Positions 16,240 through 24,827 of a stretch of DNA of 64,000 nt are shown piece by piece. Each line of letters opens with the position of its first letter. Within the stretch, counting starts at the first letter, position 1. The notes under the pieces were generated by a model. That model saw only the letters and a program-made list of their open reading frames with translations, was not told where the DNA came from and searched no databases. Origin of the DNA: Halopseudomonas phragmitis. GTDB lineage: Bacteria; Pseudomonadota; Gammaproteobacteria; Pseudomonadales; Pseudomonadaceae. A program made the position numbers and the translations under genes. The stretch spans positions 1 through 64,000 of the forward strand of contig NZ_CP020100.1 of the NCBI RefSeq assembly GCF_002056295.1, in the 5' to 3' direction.

Positions 16240-17109
16240 ATGCGCACATTCACCACCCTGGAAGGCAACAGTCAGCGGCTTGATGGCGGCGCCATGTTCG
16301 GCAACGCGCCCAAGGCCCTGTGGTCACGCTGGGTCGAAACCGACGAGCACAATCGCATCACTCTGAGCTGCCGCGCCCTGCTGGTACAGGAAGATGGCCG
16401 CAACATTCTGGTCGAAACCGGCATTGGTGCCTTCTTCGAGCCACGCCTGAAAGAACGCTACGGCGTGGTCGAAGACCGTCATGTACTGCTAGACAGTCTG
16501 GCCGATATTGGCCTCAGCCATGAGGACATTGATGCCGTGGTCCTGACCCATTTGCACTTCGACCATGCCGGTGGCCTGCTCAGCGCCTGGCAGGACGACC
16601 AGCCAGCGCAACTGCTGTTTCCCAACGCTACCTTTATCACTGGCCAGCGTCACTGGCATCGCGCCAAGCGTCCGCACCCGCGCGACCAGGCCTCATTTAT
16701 TCCCGAACTGCTCAGACTCCTGGAGGCCAGCGGCCGACTGGAACTGATCGCCGACGGCCAGCAGTCCGCCACCCTTGGTAAAGACTGGCGCTTTCGCTTC
16801 AGCGATGGCCATACCCCCGGCCTGATGATTCCCGAGTTCGACATGCCGGACGGTCCGGTAGTGTTCCCCGGCGACCTGATTCCCGGCGCACCCTGGGTTC
16901 ACCTGCCGATCACCATGGGCTATGACCGCTTCCCTGAAGCATTGATCGAAGAAAAGGAAGAGCTGCTTGACTCACTGGTAGCCCGCCATGGGCGGCTGAT
17001 ATTCACCCATGACCCACAAGTCGCGGTGGCTGGCGTTGAACGTGACGAACACAGCGGTCGCTACCAGGCAACCAACCCGCGCGGCAATGTAGAGACGATC
17101 AGCCGATAA
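16240..17109 (+). CDS. metallo-beta-lactamase-fold hydrolase
   Basis: This 289-residue protein has the metal-binding signature [10 protein letters not shown] with His104, His106, Asp108 and His109. Further candidate ligands are His residues in GQRHWHRA, Asp in PGDLIPG and His in FTHDPQ. It lacks a signal peptide, so it should be cytoplasmic. Members close to this architecture hydrolyse lactones, thioesters or phosphoesters, and the substrate cannot be chosen. It stands alone between repeat copy A and the periplasmic binding-protein-like gene, on the same strand, so a link to either neighbouring locus is uncertain. Confidence 0.85.
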   Translation: MRTFTTLEGNSQRLDGGAMFGNAPKALWSRWVETDEHNRITLSCRALLVQEDGRNILVETGIGAFFEPRLKERYGVVEDRHVLLDSLADIGLSHEDIDAVVLTHLHFDHAGGLLSAWQDDQPAQLLFPNATFITGQRHWHRAKRPHPRDQASFIPELLRLLEASGRLELIADGQQSATLGKDWRFRFSDGHTPGLMIPEFDMPDGPVVFPGDLIPGAPWVHLPITMGYDRFPEALIEEKEELLDSLVARHGRLIFTHDPQVAVAGVERDEHSGRYQATNPRGNVETISR

Positions 17110-17183
17110 GCGGAAACAAGACACAGTACAGTAGTGAGCAGGCACCCTATACTGCAGGTATGGCCCAATTATAATGATGCTCT

Positions 17184-17933
17184 ATGTACCCGATTCGCTA
17201 CTGCCTGCTGCTGTTGTGCTGGTTACTGCCCATAGGTGTCCTGAGCGCCGATGAAGCAAAACCGCCGCTCAGGTTCATGACTGCCGATGTCTGGCCCTGG
17301 GGTTATATCGATGAATACGGGCAACCGGCAGGCTTGCTCAGCCGCCTGGCCAATCGCCTGAGTGAGCTGAGTGATCTGCCACTGGACAATCGCGTGCTGC
17401 CACACCAGCGTCTGGTACACGAACTGCGCCTTCATCGGGCGGATTTTGCCGTGCTGTTCGAGAACCCGACCCTGGATAGCTTTGCCAGTAGTCTTGGCGT
17501 AGTCATTCAGGCCGATATCCTGCTGGTTACCCGCCCATCCAACAGTCTGAAACTGAACCTGGAGGGTCTGTCTGGCCGCAAGGTGGCTTATATCCGCGGC
17601 ACCTATTACGGCGAAAGCTTTACCGCCGATCAGCACATCATCAAAGTACCGGTCCACAATCTCGATCAGGCAGTGGAAATGCTGCTCATGGGTCGGATTG
17701 ACGCGCTGATCAGCAGCGATCTGGTGCTGCATCACACTCTGGAAGCCTTGGGCATGACTACCGGGCAGTTCCGCATCGCCGTGCACGCGCCAGGTCACCC
17801 GGGCCATCTGTACATGTCCGATCAGCCCAGTTACCCAGAACAGGCTCAAGCCATGCAGAGCGCACTGGAGCAGTTGCGGGCCAGCGGTGAGCTGCGTGAG
17901 CTGTTCGACCGTTCATTACTGGTCAACGAGTAG
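17184..17933 (+). CDS. periplasmic substrate-binding-like protein
   Basis: This 249-residue protein begins with a hydrophobic signal peptide (residues about 1-22, cleavage after LSA), then a domain of the amino-acid ABC-transporter binding-protein type (SBP family 3). It has the early strand PLRFMTADVWPWGYIDEYGQPAGLLSRL, a middle segment with RKVAYIRGTYYGE and a later repeat MLLMGRIDALISS. It has no ABC permease or ATPase genes next to it. Similar orphan proteins in Pseudomonas occur as sensors or solitary binding proteins. CTATACT at 17147-17153 and TATAAT nearby at about 17170 could be promoter elements. The ligand is unknown. Confidence 0.75.
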   Translation: MYPIRYCLLLLCWLLPIGVLSADEAKPPLRFMTADVWPWGYIDEYGQPAGLLSRLANRLSELSDLPLDNRVLPHQRLVHELRLHRADFAVLFENPTLDSFASSLGVVIQADILLVTRPSNSLKLNLEGLSGRKVAYIRGTYYGESFTADQHIIKVPVHNLDQAVEMLLMGRIDALISSDLVLHHTLEALGMTTGQFRIAVHAPGHPGHLYMSDQPSYPEQAQAMQSALEQLRASGELRELFDRSLLVNE

Positions 17934-17982
17934 ACCGCATTTGTCCAGAGGCAGGTCTTGGGGTGCGATCACGGTGGTAAAC

Positions 17983-18000
17983 ACCTGTGCTATTTAATCT
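17983..18000 (+). promoter_or_regulatory. candidate promoter motif upstream of mmsA
   Basis: ACCTGTGCTATTTAATCT lies 47 bp before the mmsA start. It matches 16 of 18 bases with a segment at 22745-22762 upstream of a small gene. The core GCTATTTAAT resembles an extended -10 element of the RpoS type. No clear -35 box is seen. Assignment is tentative. Confidence 0.4.
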
Positions 18001-18046
18001 GTAGTACCCTCAGATTATGCAGTGCCCCAAACCGGAGGCCGCCATC

Positions 18047-19555
18047 ATGTCCTCAATACTTCCCCCCACCGTCAAACTGCTGATCAACGGCGAATTTGTC
18101 GACTCGCAAACCGATCAGTGGCGCGAGGTCATCAACCCGGCCACCCAGCAGGTGCTGGCCCGGGTTCCATTCGCCACGACTACCGAGGTTGATGCAGCCG
18201 TAGCCAGCGCCCAAGAAGCTTTCAAAAACTGGCGAAGCACCCCGATCAGCAGCCGTGCCCGGGTATTTCTACGCTACCAGCAATTGATCCGCGAGCATCT
18301 CAAGGAGTTGGCCACGCTGCTCAGCGCCGATCAGGGCAAAACCCTGGCCGATGCCGAGGGTGATGTGCTGCGCGGCCTGGAGGTGGTCGAGCATGCTGCC
18401 TCGATCGGCAACCTGCAGCTTGGCGAACTGGCCCATCAGGTCGCCGGCGGGGTCGACACCTATACCCTGCGCCAGCCTCTGGGTGTATGCGCCGGCATCA
18501 CCCCGTTCAACTTCCCGGCAATGATTCCGTTGTGGATGTTTCCAATGGCCATTGCCACCGGCAACAGCTTCGTACTTAAGCCTTCTGAGCAGGACCCGCT
18601 GGTAACCATGCGGCTGGCCGAGCTGGCCATGCAGGCTGGCATTCCTCCCGGAGTACTCAATGTCATCCATGGCGGAGCCGAGGTGGTCAATGCGCTTTGT
18701 GACCATCCGGCCATCAAGGCTGTTTCCTTTGTCGGCTCGACTGCGGTCGGCACCCATGTCTACCAGCGCGCCACGCAGGCCGGCAAGCGTGCGCAGTGCA
18801 TGCTGGGGGCCAAGAACCATGCGGTGGTTATGCCCGATGCCAACCGCGAGCAGACGCTCAACAGCCTGATCGGCGCGGTATTCGGCGCCGCCGGGCAGCG
18901 TTGCATGGCCCTGTCGGTGCTGATTCTGGTCGGCGAGGCCAGTCAGTGGTTGCCAGAGCTGGTCGACAAAGCCAGGAAGCTGAAGGTCAATGCCGGCTGC
19001 GAACCCGATACCGACCTGGGGCCACTGGTCTCACGTGACGCCCGGACCCGGGTCGAGCGACTGATTGCCCAGGGGTTGGCCGAAGGAGCCGAGTTGCTGC
19101 TCGACGGACGCAATCCGGCGGTTAGTGGCTATGAAAGCGGAAACTTCGTCGGCCCCAGCATCTTTGCCGGCGTCACCCCGCAGATGAGCATCTACCGCGA
19201 GGAAATCTTCGGCCCGGTACTGTGCGTCATGCAGGCCGACAGTCTCGAGCAGGCCATGGCGATCATCAATGCCAACCCCTACGGCAACGGCACGGCAATT
19301 TTCACCAGCTCCGGCGCCAGCGCCCGGCGGTTCAAGGAGCTGATCGAGGTTGGCCAGGTCGGTATCAATGTACCCATTCCGGTGCCAGCCGCGATGTTCT
19401 CCTTCAGTGGCTCACGCGGCTCCAGGCTGGGTGACCTGGGCCCTTACGGCAAGCAGGTCATTCTGTTCTATACCCAGACCAAGACGGTCACCGAGCGCTG
19501 GTTCGACGAGGACGATCAAAGCGGAGCCGTCAACACCACCATCACCCTCAAGTGA
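18047..19555 (+). CDS. mmsA: methylmalonate-semialdehyde dehydrogenase (CoA-acylating)
   Basis: This 502-residue aldehyde dehydrogenase converts methylmalonate semialdehyde to propionyl-CoA with NAD and CoA, the last step specific to valine breakdown. The catalytic Cys286 lies in [11 protein letters not shown], with the NAD-binding SFVGSTAVG motif before it. The usual general-base Glu of hydrolytic aldehyde dehydrogenases is replaced, as in CoA-acylating members. The length matches Pseudomonas MmsA (about 500 residues). The start at 18047 is set by GGAGG at 18034-18038; an upstream ATG at 18017 lacks a ribosome site. It leads a valine operon with mmsB, a hydroxyisobutyryl-CoA hydrolase and an acyl-CoA dehydrogenase. 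No MmsR-type regulator gene adjoins it. Confidence 0.93.
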   Translation: MSSILPPTVKLLINGEFVDSQTDQWREVINPATQQVLARVPFATTTEVDAAVASAQEAFKNWRSTPISSRARVFLRYQQLIREHLKELATLLSADQGKTLADAEGDVLRGLEVVEHAASIGNLQLGELAHQVAGGVDTYTLRQPLGVCAGITPFNFPAMIPLWMFPMAIATGNSFVLKPSEQDPLVTMRLAELAMQAGIPPGVLNVIHGGAEVVNALCDHPAIKAVSFVGSTAVGTHVYQRATQAGKRAQCMLGAKNHAVVMPDANREQTLNSLIGAVFGAAGQRCMALSVLILVGEASQWLPELVDKARKLKVNAGCEPDTDLGPLVSRDARTRVERLIAQGLAEGAELLLDGRNPAVSGYESGNFVGPSIFAGVTPQMSIYREEIFGPVLCVMQADSLEQAMAIINANPYGNGTAIFTSSGASARRFKELIEVGQVGINVPIPVPAAMFSFSGSRGSRLGDLGPYGKQVILFYTQTKTVTERWFDEDDQSGAVNTTITLK

Positions 19556-19581
19556 ACGGCCAAACTACGGAGGTAGTCACC

Positions 19582-20475
19582 ATGCATATCGGCTTCATCG
19601 GCTTGGGCAACATGGGCAGCCCCATGGCCCACAACCTGCTCAAGGCCGGACATCAGCTCAGCGTGTTCGACCTGTCACAGCCTGCGGTCGAGGCTTTGGT
19701 CGAGGCTGGCGCCAATGCGCCCGGCAGTGTTGTCGACATCGCCCGCAGTCCGGCTGAGCTGATCATCACCATGCTGCCCGCCTCGGCCCACGTGAAAACG
19801 GTTTACCTTGGCGAGCAGGGTCTGCTGGCCCATGTTCAGCCCGGAGTACGGTTGATCGACAGCTCCACCATCGATCCTTTGACTGCGCGCGAAGTAGAAG
19901 CGCTGGCCAGAGCCCAGGGCAACCCGATGCTCGACGCCCCGGTCTCCGGCGGCACCACTGGAGCCGCAGCCGGCACTCTGACCTTCATGGTCGGAGGAGA
20001 ACAGTCCGACTTCGATAACGCCCTGCCAGTGCTGCAATGCATGGGCAAGAACATTGTCCATTGCGGCCCGGCTGGCAATGGCCAGGTCGCCAAGGTCGCC
20101 AACAACCTGCTGTTGGCGATCAGCATGATCGCTACTGCCGAAGCCATGAACCTGGGGGTGGCTCTGGGCATGGACCCGAAGCTGCTGGCCGGGGTGATCA
20201 ACACCTCCAGTGGCCGCTGCTGGAGCTCGGATACCTACAACCCCTATCCCGGAGTCATGGACAATGTTCCGTCGGCACGCGGCTACAGTGGCGGATTCGG
20301 CAGTGACCTGATGCTCAAGGATCTGGGACTGGCCAGCGAAGCAGCCAGGCAGACCGGCCAGCCGGTGCTGCTCGGCGCCCTGGCCCAGCAGCTGTATCAG
20401 ACCTTCAGCAATCAGGGGCATGGTAATCTGGACTTTTCCGCGATCATCAAGCTGTATACCGGAGTGTCCGAATGA
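19582..20475 (+). CDS. mmsB: 3-hydroxyisobutyrate dehydrogenase
   Basis: This 297-residue enzyme oxidises 3-hydroxyisobutyrate to methylmalonate semialdehyde with NAD. The N-terminal Rossmann motif is IGFIGLGNMGSPMA, followed by the substrate loop LDAPVSGGTTGA and the catalytic Lys in VAKVANNLLL. Both are typical of the beta-hydroxyacid dehydrogenase family. I chose the ATG at 19582 with GGAGG a few bases before it; an in-frame ATG at 19552 overlaps mmsA and lacks a site. Its product is the substrate of MmsA, whose gene precedes it by 26 bp. It overlaps the next gene by 4 bp (ATGA). Confidence 0.94.
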   Translation: MHIGFIGLGNMGSPMAHNLLKAGHQLSVFDLSQPAVEALVEAGANAPGSVVDIARSPAELIITMLPASAHVKTVYLGEQGLLAHVQPGVRLIDSSTIDPLTAREVEALARAQGNPMLDAPVSGGTTGAAAGTLTFMVGGEQSDFDNALPVLQCMGKNIVHCGPAGNGQVAKVANNLLLAISMIATAEAMNLGVALGMDPKLLAGVINTSSGRCWSSDTYNPYPGVMDNVPSARGYSGGFGSDLMLKDLGLASEAARQTGQPVLLGALAQQLYQTFSNQGHGNLDFSAIIKLYTGVSE

Positions 20476-21521
20476 GTGAATCCCAACTCCCCGTACTGGC
20501 CCAAGTGCGCAACCACATCGGCCATCTGACCCTGAACCGCCCGGCCGGCCTCAACGCACTGACCCTTGAGATGGTCCGTCTGTTGCAGCACCAGCTCGAC
20601 CGCTGGGCCCGCGACGATCAGGTCCGGGCCGTGGTGCTGCGCGGCGCCGGGGAGCGGGCATTCTGTGCCGGCGGCGACATTCGCGGGCTCTATGACCAAT
20701 ATCTGGCCGGAAACAGTGCGGCGATCGAAACCTTCTTCACTGAAGAGTACGCCCTGGATCAATGCATCCACGCCTACCCCAAACCACTTCTGGCCTTGAT
20801 GGATGGTTTTGTACTCGGCGGCGGCATGGGTCTTTCCCAGGGCGCCAGCCTGCGCATCGTCACTGAACGCTCGCGGCTGGGTATGCCGGAAACCGGGATC
20901 GGCTACTTTCCCGATGTCGGCGGCAGCTACTTTCTCCCACGCCTGCCGGGTGCACTGGGTATCTACCTGGGACTGACCGGCAACCATATCCGCAGCGACG
21001 ACGCACTCTATGCCGGGCTGGCCGATATCTGCCTGCCGAGTGAATGTCTGGATCAACTCGATCAGCGTCTGGACCAGTTGAACTGGGCCAGCCAAACACC
21101 TGAACAACTGGCCCACAGCCTGGCTGTCAGCGACTTGCCGGCCACCGAACTGGCCAGCCTGCAACCAGCCATCGATCAGCACTTCGCCCAACCCGACCTG
21201 CCCGCAATTCAGCACTCCCTGAGCCAGGAACAGCGTCCGGCCTATCGCGACTGGGCCCAGAACACCCTGAGCACCCTGCAGGCGCGCTCTCCCATCGCCA
21301 TGGCCGTAACCCTGGAACTGCTGCGCCGCGGACGCCAGCTTGAGCTGGTCGACTGCTTCGCCCTGGAACTGCATCTGGATCGCCAATGGTTCGAGCATGG
21401 CGATATCGTCGAAGGGGTACGGGCTCTGCTGGTCGACAAGGACAAGCAACCACGCTGGAACCCGGCCCACATCGACCAGTTGGACCCGGCCCGGGTGTCC
21501 GCCTTTTTCGAGGGGGTCTGA
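20472..21521 (+). CDS. 3-hydroxyisobutyryl-CoA hydrolase
   Basis: This 349-residue crotonase-family enzyme is the length of 3-hydroxyisobutyryl-CoA hydrolases, longer than simple enoyl-CoA hydratases (about 260). The family motifs are present: FCAGGDIRGLYDQ, FVLGGGMGLSQGASLRI with the oxyanion hole, and MPETGIGYFPDVGGSYFLPRLPG with the catalytic Glu/Asp region. It frees 3-hydroxyisobutyrate from CoA, making the substrate of MmsB. Its start overlaps the mmsB stop and it is followed immediately by the acyl-CoA dehydrogenase gene, so all four genes form one transcription unit. An enoyl-CoA hydratase for the intermediate step is not in this operon and must be encoded elsewhere. Confidence 0.9.
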   Translation: MSESQLPVLAQVRNHIGHLTLNRPAGLNALTLEMVRLLQHQLDRWARDDQVRAVVLRGAGERAFCAGGDIRGLYDQYLAGNSAAIETFFTEEYALDQCIHAYPKPLLALMDGFVLGGGMGLSQGASLRIVTERSRLGMPETGIGYFPDVGGSYFLPRLPGALGIYLGLTGNHIRSDDALYAGLADICLPSECLDQLDQRLDQLNWASQTPEQLAHSLAVSDLPATELASLQPAIDQHFAQPDLPAIQHSLSQEQRPAYRDWAQNTLSTLQARSPIAMAVTLELLRRGRQLELVDCFALELHLDRQWFEHGDIVEGVRALLVDKDKQPRWNPAHIDQLDPARVSAFFEGV

Positions 21522-22673
21522 ATGCACGACATCGAACTGACCGAAGACCAGCGAATGATCCGCGACATGGCCCGCCAGTTCGCCCAGGGTGAGCTGGCCC
21601 CGCGGGCTGCCGAATGGGACAAGAGCGGCTGGATCGACTCAGCGGTGATCCAGCAGATGGGCGAGCTTGGCCTGCTCGGTATGGTGGTACCCGAGGAGTT
21701 TGGCGGCAGCTATGTCGACTACGTCGCCTACGCCCTGGCCGTGGAAGAAATTTCCGCCGGCTGCAGCGCCACCGGGGCGCTGATGAGCGTTCACAACTCG
21801 GTCGGCTGCGCTCCGGTGCTCAACTTCGGCAGCGATCAGCAGAAGGCCGAGTGGCTGACGCGGCTGGCCCGTGGTGAGGTCATCGGTTGTTTCTGCCTGA
21901 CCGAACCCCAGGCCGGCTCGGAAGCACACAACCTGCGCACTCGTGCGCAGTTGCAGGACGGCGAATGGGTTATTAACGGCGCCAAGCAATTTGTCACCAA
22001 CGGCAAACGCGCCGGCCTGGCCATCGTTTTTGCCGTCACCGATCCCGACTTGGGCAAGAAAGGCCTGTCGGCGTTTCTGGTGCCAACCGACAACCCCGGT
22101 TTCAAAGTCGAGCGCATGGAGCACAAGCTCGGTATCCGTGGTTCGGATACCTGCGCGGTCAGCCTGGACAACTGCCGGATTCCAGAAGCCAACCTGTTGG
22201 GCGCGCGCGGCAAGGGACTGGCGATCGCCTTATCGAACCTGGAAGGTGGCCGGATCGGCATTGGTGCCCAGGCACTGGGCATTGCCCGCGCCGCCTTCGA
22301 AGCCGCACTGGGCTACGCGCGCGAGCGCACTCAGTTCGGAGTGGCGCTGACCGAACACCAGAGCATTGCCAATATGCTCGCCGACATGCATACCCGCATC
22401 AACGCCGCTCGCCTGTTGATTCTGCACGCCGCACGCCTGCGCAGTGCAGGGCTGCCCTGCCTGTCGGAAGCCTCACAGGCCAAGCTGTTCGCCAGTGAAA
22501 TAGCCGAACAGGTCTGCTCCAAGGCCATTCAGATCCACGGCGGTTACGGCTATCTGGAAGACTACCCGGTCGAACGCCTGTACCGCGACGCGCGGATTAC
22601 CCAGATCTATGAGGGTACCAGCGAAATCCAGCGGCTATTGATTGCCCGGGAGCTGCGCGATTACCCGCTATAA
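21522..22673 (+). CDS. acyl-CoA dehydrogenase, probably isobutyryl-CoA specific
   Basis: This 383-residue FAD enzyme of the acyl-CoA dehydrogenase family carries the signature stretches [24 protein letters not shown] and the C-terminal [35 protein letters not shown], with the catalytic Glu in YEGTSE. It removes two hydrogens from an acyl-CoA. In this operon the natural substrate is isobutyryl-CoA, giving methacrylyl-CoA in valine degradation. This specificity is inferred from context. The ATG directly follows the previous stop, with GAGGGGG just before. It is the last gene of the operon; a 9 bp hairpin follows within 35 bp. Confidence 0.9.
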   Translation: MHDIELTEDQRMIRDMARQFAQGELAPRAAEWDKSGWIDSAVIQQMGELGLLGMVVPEEFGGSYVDYVAYALAVEEISAGCSATGALMSVHNSVGCAPVLNFGSDQQKAEWLTRLARGEVIGCFCLTEPQAGSEAHNLRTRAQLQDGEWVINGAKQFVTNGKRAGLAIVFAVTDPDLGKKGLSAFLVPTDNPGFKVERMEHKLGIRGSDTCAVSLDNCRIPEANLLGARGKGLAIALSNLEGGRIGIGAQALGIARAAFEAALGYARERTQFGVALTEHQSIANMLADMHTRINAARLLILHAARLRSAGLPCLSEASQAKLFASEIAEQVCSKAIQIHGGYGYLEDYPVERLYRDARITQIYEGTSEIQRLLIARELRDYPL

Positions 22674-22677
22674 GACG

Positions 22678-22706
22678 TAGCGGGCAAGTAGCCACCCTGC
22701 CCGCTA
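22678..22706 (+). terminator. hairpin after the valine operon
   Basis: TAGCGGGCA (22678-22686) pairs perfectly with TGCCCGCTA (22698-22706) around an 11-base loop, 5 bp after the acyl-CoA dehydrogenase stop. No T run follows, so termination would be weak or rho-assisted; mRNA end protection is another possibility. Confidence 0.5.
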
Positions 22707-22744
22707 CAAACCTGGCCGTCCATCCGCCAAGGCTTGTCGGATCA

Positions 22745-22762
22745 ACCTGTGCTATCTAGTCT
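22745..22762 (+). promoter_or_regulatory. candidate promoter motif upstream of the 47-aa gene
   Basis: ACCTGTGCTATCTAGTCT repeats 16 of 18 bases of the motif upstream of mmsA (17983-18000). It lies 65 bp before the small membrane gene. It may be a shared RpoS-type -10 region or activator site. Tentative. Confidence 0.35.
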
Positions 22763-22826
22763 TGATTGCATAACGCCCGTCTCCTTCGATGACGCTACAA
22801 GAACAACAAGACAAAGGGTGCTCACT

Positions 22827-22970
22827 ATGGCTCTCAAGTTTTTCACAGTACTTGCCATTCTGTTCCTGGCCATCTTCGCCAGCTTCTCGGCCCTGAAGCC
22901 TGATCATTCGGTCTCTTGCGCCCAATCTACCTGTTCTCAACCACAGATCAGTTGGCGCTACCTCCAGTGA
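22827..22970 (+). CDS. small membrane or secreted protein (47 aa)
   Basis: This short frame starts at an ATG at 22827 behind AAAGGG and encodes one hydrophobic N-terminal segment (residues about 4-22, LKFFTVLAILFLAIFASFSAL). It is followed by a polar tail with two cysteines (SVSCAQSTC) and ends in RYLQ. It resembles a single-pass membrane peptide or a small exported protein. I do not recognise a family. The supporting evidence is modest: a plausible ribosome site, a possible promoter motif at 22745-22762 and amino-acid composition typical of a signal anchor. It lies 78 bp before umuD and on the same strand. A longer reading from 22734 lacks a start signal. Confidence 0.4.
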   Translation: MALKFFTVLAILFLAIFASFSALKPDHSVSCAQSTCSQPQISWRYLQ

Positions 22971-23016
22971 GTCCTGAGACAAGAACAGCTTTTCTCGACA
23001 TGAAGCAACCAATATA

Positions 23017-23032
23017 CTGTATATAAATACAG
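23017..23032 (+). promoter_or_regulatory. LexA (SOS) box of umuDC
   Basis: CTGTATATAAATACAG at 23017-23032 matches the gammaproteobacterial LexA consensus CTG-N10-CAG with the preferred TATATAWATA core. It lies 17 bp before the umuD start, so LexA should repress the operon until DNA damage. Confidence 0.93.
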
Positions 23033-23048
23033 CATAAAGGTATGCCTC

Positions 23049-23480
23049 ATGCCCGCCCTTCTGATCGGCCCGGCCGCCACTGGCGGCCAACGCCTTCCAT
23101 TGTTCGGCAGCCGAGTGGCTGCCGGTTTTCCCAGTCCGGCTGACGAATACCGTGAAGCCAGCCTGTCACTCGACGAGTTGGCCGGTATTCATGCCCCACA
23201 TACCTTCCTGTTGCGGGTCCAGGGTGACAGCATGATCGAGGCCGGAATCTACGAGAACGATATTCTGGTCGTCGATCGGGCCGTACAGCCACTGCCTGGC
23301 GACGTGGTGATTGCCTGCATCAGCGGCGAATTCACGGTCAAGCTGCTGACCTGGGAAGCCGGCCTGCCAGTATTGATGCCAGCCAACGCCAACTACCGGC
23401 CGATTCGCCTGAAGTCCACCGATGAGCTGGAAATCTGGGGCGTGGTCACTCACAGCCTGCATCGACACCGATTCCGCTAA
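23049..23480 (+). CDS. umuD: UmuD, SOS mutagenesis self-cleaving subunit
   Basis: This 143-residue LexA-like peptidase is the regulatory partner of DNA polymerase V. The cleavage site Ala25-Gly26 lies in RVAAGFPSPADEY, the nucleophile Ser61 in QGDSMIEAGIYENDILVVDR and the general base Lys98 in EFTVKLL. All are intact, so RecA-stimulated self-cleavage to UmuD' is expected. Length is normal (E. coli 139). It is directly downstream of a near-perfect LexA box and 12 bp upstream of umuC. A umuDC pair is not part of the usual chromosomal set beside ispD in Pseudomonas as I know it, so it may be acquired. Confidence 0.95.
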   Translation: MPALLIGPAATGGQRLPLFGSRVAAGFPSPADEYREASLSLDELAGIHAPHTFLLRVQGDSMIEAGIYENDILVVDRAVQPLPGDVVIACISGEFTVKLLTWEAGLPVLMPANANYRPIRLKSTDELEIWGVVTHSLHRHRFR

Positions 23481-23492
23481 GGCCCACAGACA

Positions 23493-24827
23493 ATGTACGC
23501 ACTGGTTGACTGCAACAACTTTTATGTCAGTTGTGAGCGGCTGTTCCGCCCCGATCTGCATAAGCGGCCCGTGCTGGTACTGAGCAACAATGACGGCTGC
23601 GTGGTCAGCCGCAGCCTTGAAGCCAAGCGGCTCGGGGTAAAAATGGCGGTGCCGTTTTTTCAGATTCAGGACTTGGTCAGCCAGCATGACATCACCGTCT
23701 TCAGCTCCAATTACGCCCTGTACGGCGACATCTCCGAACGGGTCATGCGTACCCTGGAATGTCTGGCACCGCGCGTGGAACGCTACTCGATCGACGAGGC
23801 CTTTCTCGATCTGACCGGCCAGGGGCTTGAACTCGAACCCTTTGGTCAGCACCTTCGCCAGCGTATCCAGCGTGATATCGGCATGCCGGTCGGCGTCGGC
23901 ATCGCACCGAGCAAGACCTTGGCCAAGCTGGCCAACTGGGCAGCCAAGCGCTGGCCCGGCAAGACCCAAGGCGTAGTCGAACTCAGCGACCCACAGCGCC
24001 GCGACAAGCTATTGGCCTATACCGATGTACACGAAGTCTGGGGCGTTGGCCGGCGTCTGGCCATGCGATTGAACAGCCTGGGCATTCGCAAGGCCATCGA
24101 CCTGGCCCAGGCCGATCACAAGCTGCTGCGCAAAAACTTCAGTGTGGTACTGGAGCGCACCGCACGCGAACTCTGCGGCGAACCTTGCTTCGGTTTCGAC
24201 GACAGCCCCGAGCCGAAGAAAATGATCGCCAGCACCCGCTCGTTCAGACACAGGGTTCATGATCTTGACTCACTGGCCCAGGCTGTCACCCTGCATGTCT
24301 CTCAGGCTGCTGAAAAGCTCCGCGCCCAGCGGAGCCTGTGTGGCGCCGTGCATGTCTATATCCGACCGGGCGCCTACGCCAGCGACGGGCATAGCGCCCG
24401 CTGCGCCGGTACCCTTGCCCTGCTCTCACCCAGTGATGACACCCGAGATCTGCAGGCCGCTGCCCAGCAAGTGTTGCGTAAGCATTACCGGGAAGGGCCG
24501 GGCTATGCCAAAGCCGGCGTGGTATTGATGGATCTGGTCAAACGTGAGCAATTCACCCCGGACCTGTTCAGCCCGCCACCACGACGCGGCAGCGAGGCTC
24601 TGATGCAGACCCTGGATGCGATCAACCAGCGCCAGGGCCGTGGCTGCATCCGTCTCGGCCGCTTGCCGGCCAACCCGATATGGGCCATGCGCCGGGACCA
24701 CAAGAGCCCGGGCTATACCACTCGTTGGGAAGAACTACCCAAGGTAGGAGCACACAGCCTGGATAGCTACACGCCCAAGGAAGGCATCAGCCCAGCCAGT
24801 GCAGATCTTCTGGCCGGGTTATCTTGA
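23493..24827 (+). CDS. umuC: UmuC, catalytic subunit of DNA polymerase V
   Basis: This 444-residue Y-family polymerase copies past DNA lesions during the SOS response. Catalytic carboxylates are visible in MYALVDCNNFYVSCER (first Asp) and RYSIDEAFLDLTG (Asp-Glu), with the helix-hairpin-helix region near VWGVGRRLAMRLNSLGI. The C-terminal little-finger domain ends at the usual SPGYTTRWEELP. Typical UmuC stops close to that point at about 420 residues. Here the frame continues about 20 residues, and its last 41 bp overlap the 3' end of convergent ispD. The enzyme core looks complete; the tail is probably tolerated read-on. Confidence 0.94.
   Translation: MYALVDCNNFYVSCERLFRPDLHKRPVLVLSNNDGCVVSRSLEAKRLGVKMAVPFFQIQDLVSQHDITVFSSNYALYGDISERVMRTLECLAPRVERYSIDEAFLDLTGQGLELEPFGQHLRQRIQRDIGMPVGVGIAPSKTLAKLANWAAKRWPGKTQGVVELSDPQRRDKLLAYTDVHEVWGVGRRLAMRLNSLGIRKAIDLAQADHKLLRKNFSVVLERTARELCGEPCFGFDDSPEPKKMIASTRSFRHRVHDLDSLAQAVTLHVSQAAEKLRAQRSLCGAVHVYIRPGAYASDGHSARCAGTLALLSPSDDTRDLQAAAQQVLRKHYREGPGYAKAGVVLMDLVKREQFTPDLFSPPPRRGSEALMQTLDAINQRQGRGCIRLGRLPANPIWAMRRDHKSPGYTTRWEELPKVGAHSLDSYTPKEGISPASADLLAGLS

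Noticed and set aside
16040..16366. 108-codon frame through repeat copy A
   Set aside because: It includes the hairpin and overlaps the hydrolase gene in another frame; translated repeats of this kind are a common annotation artefact.
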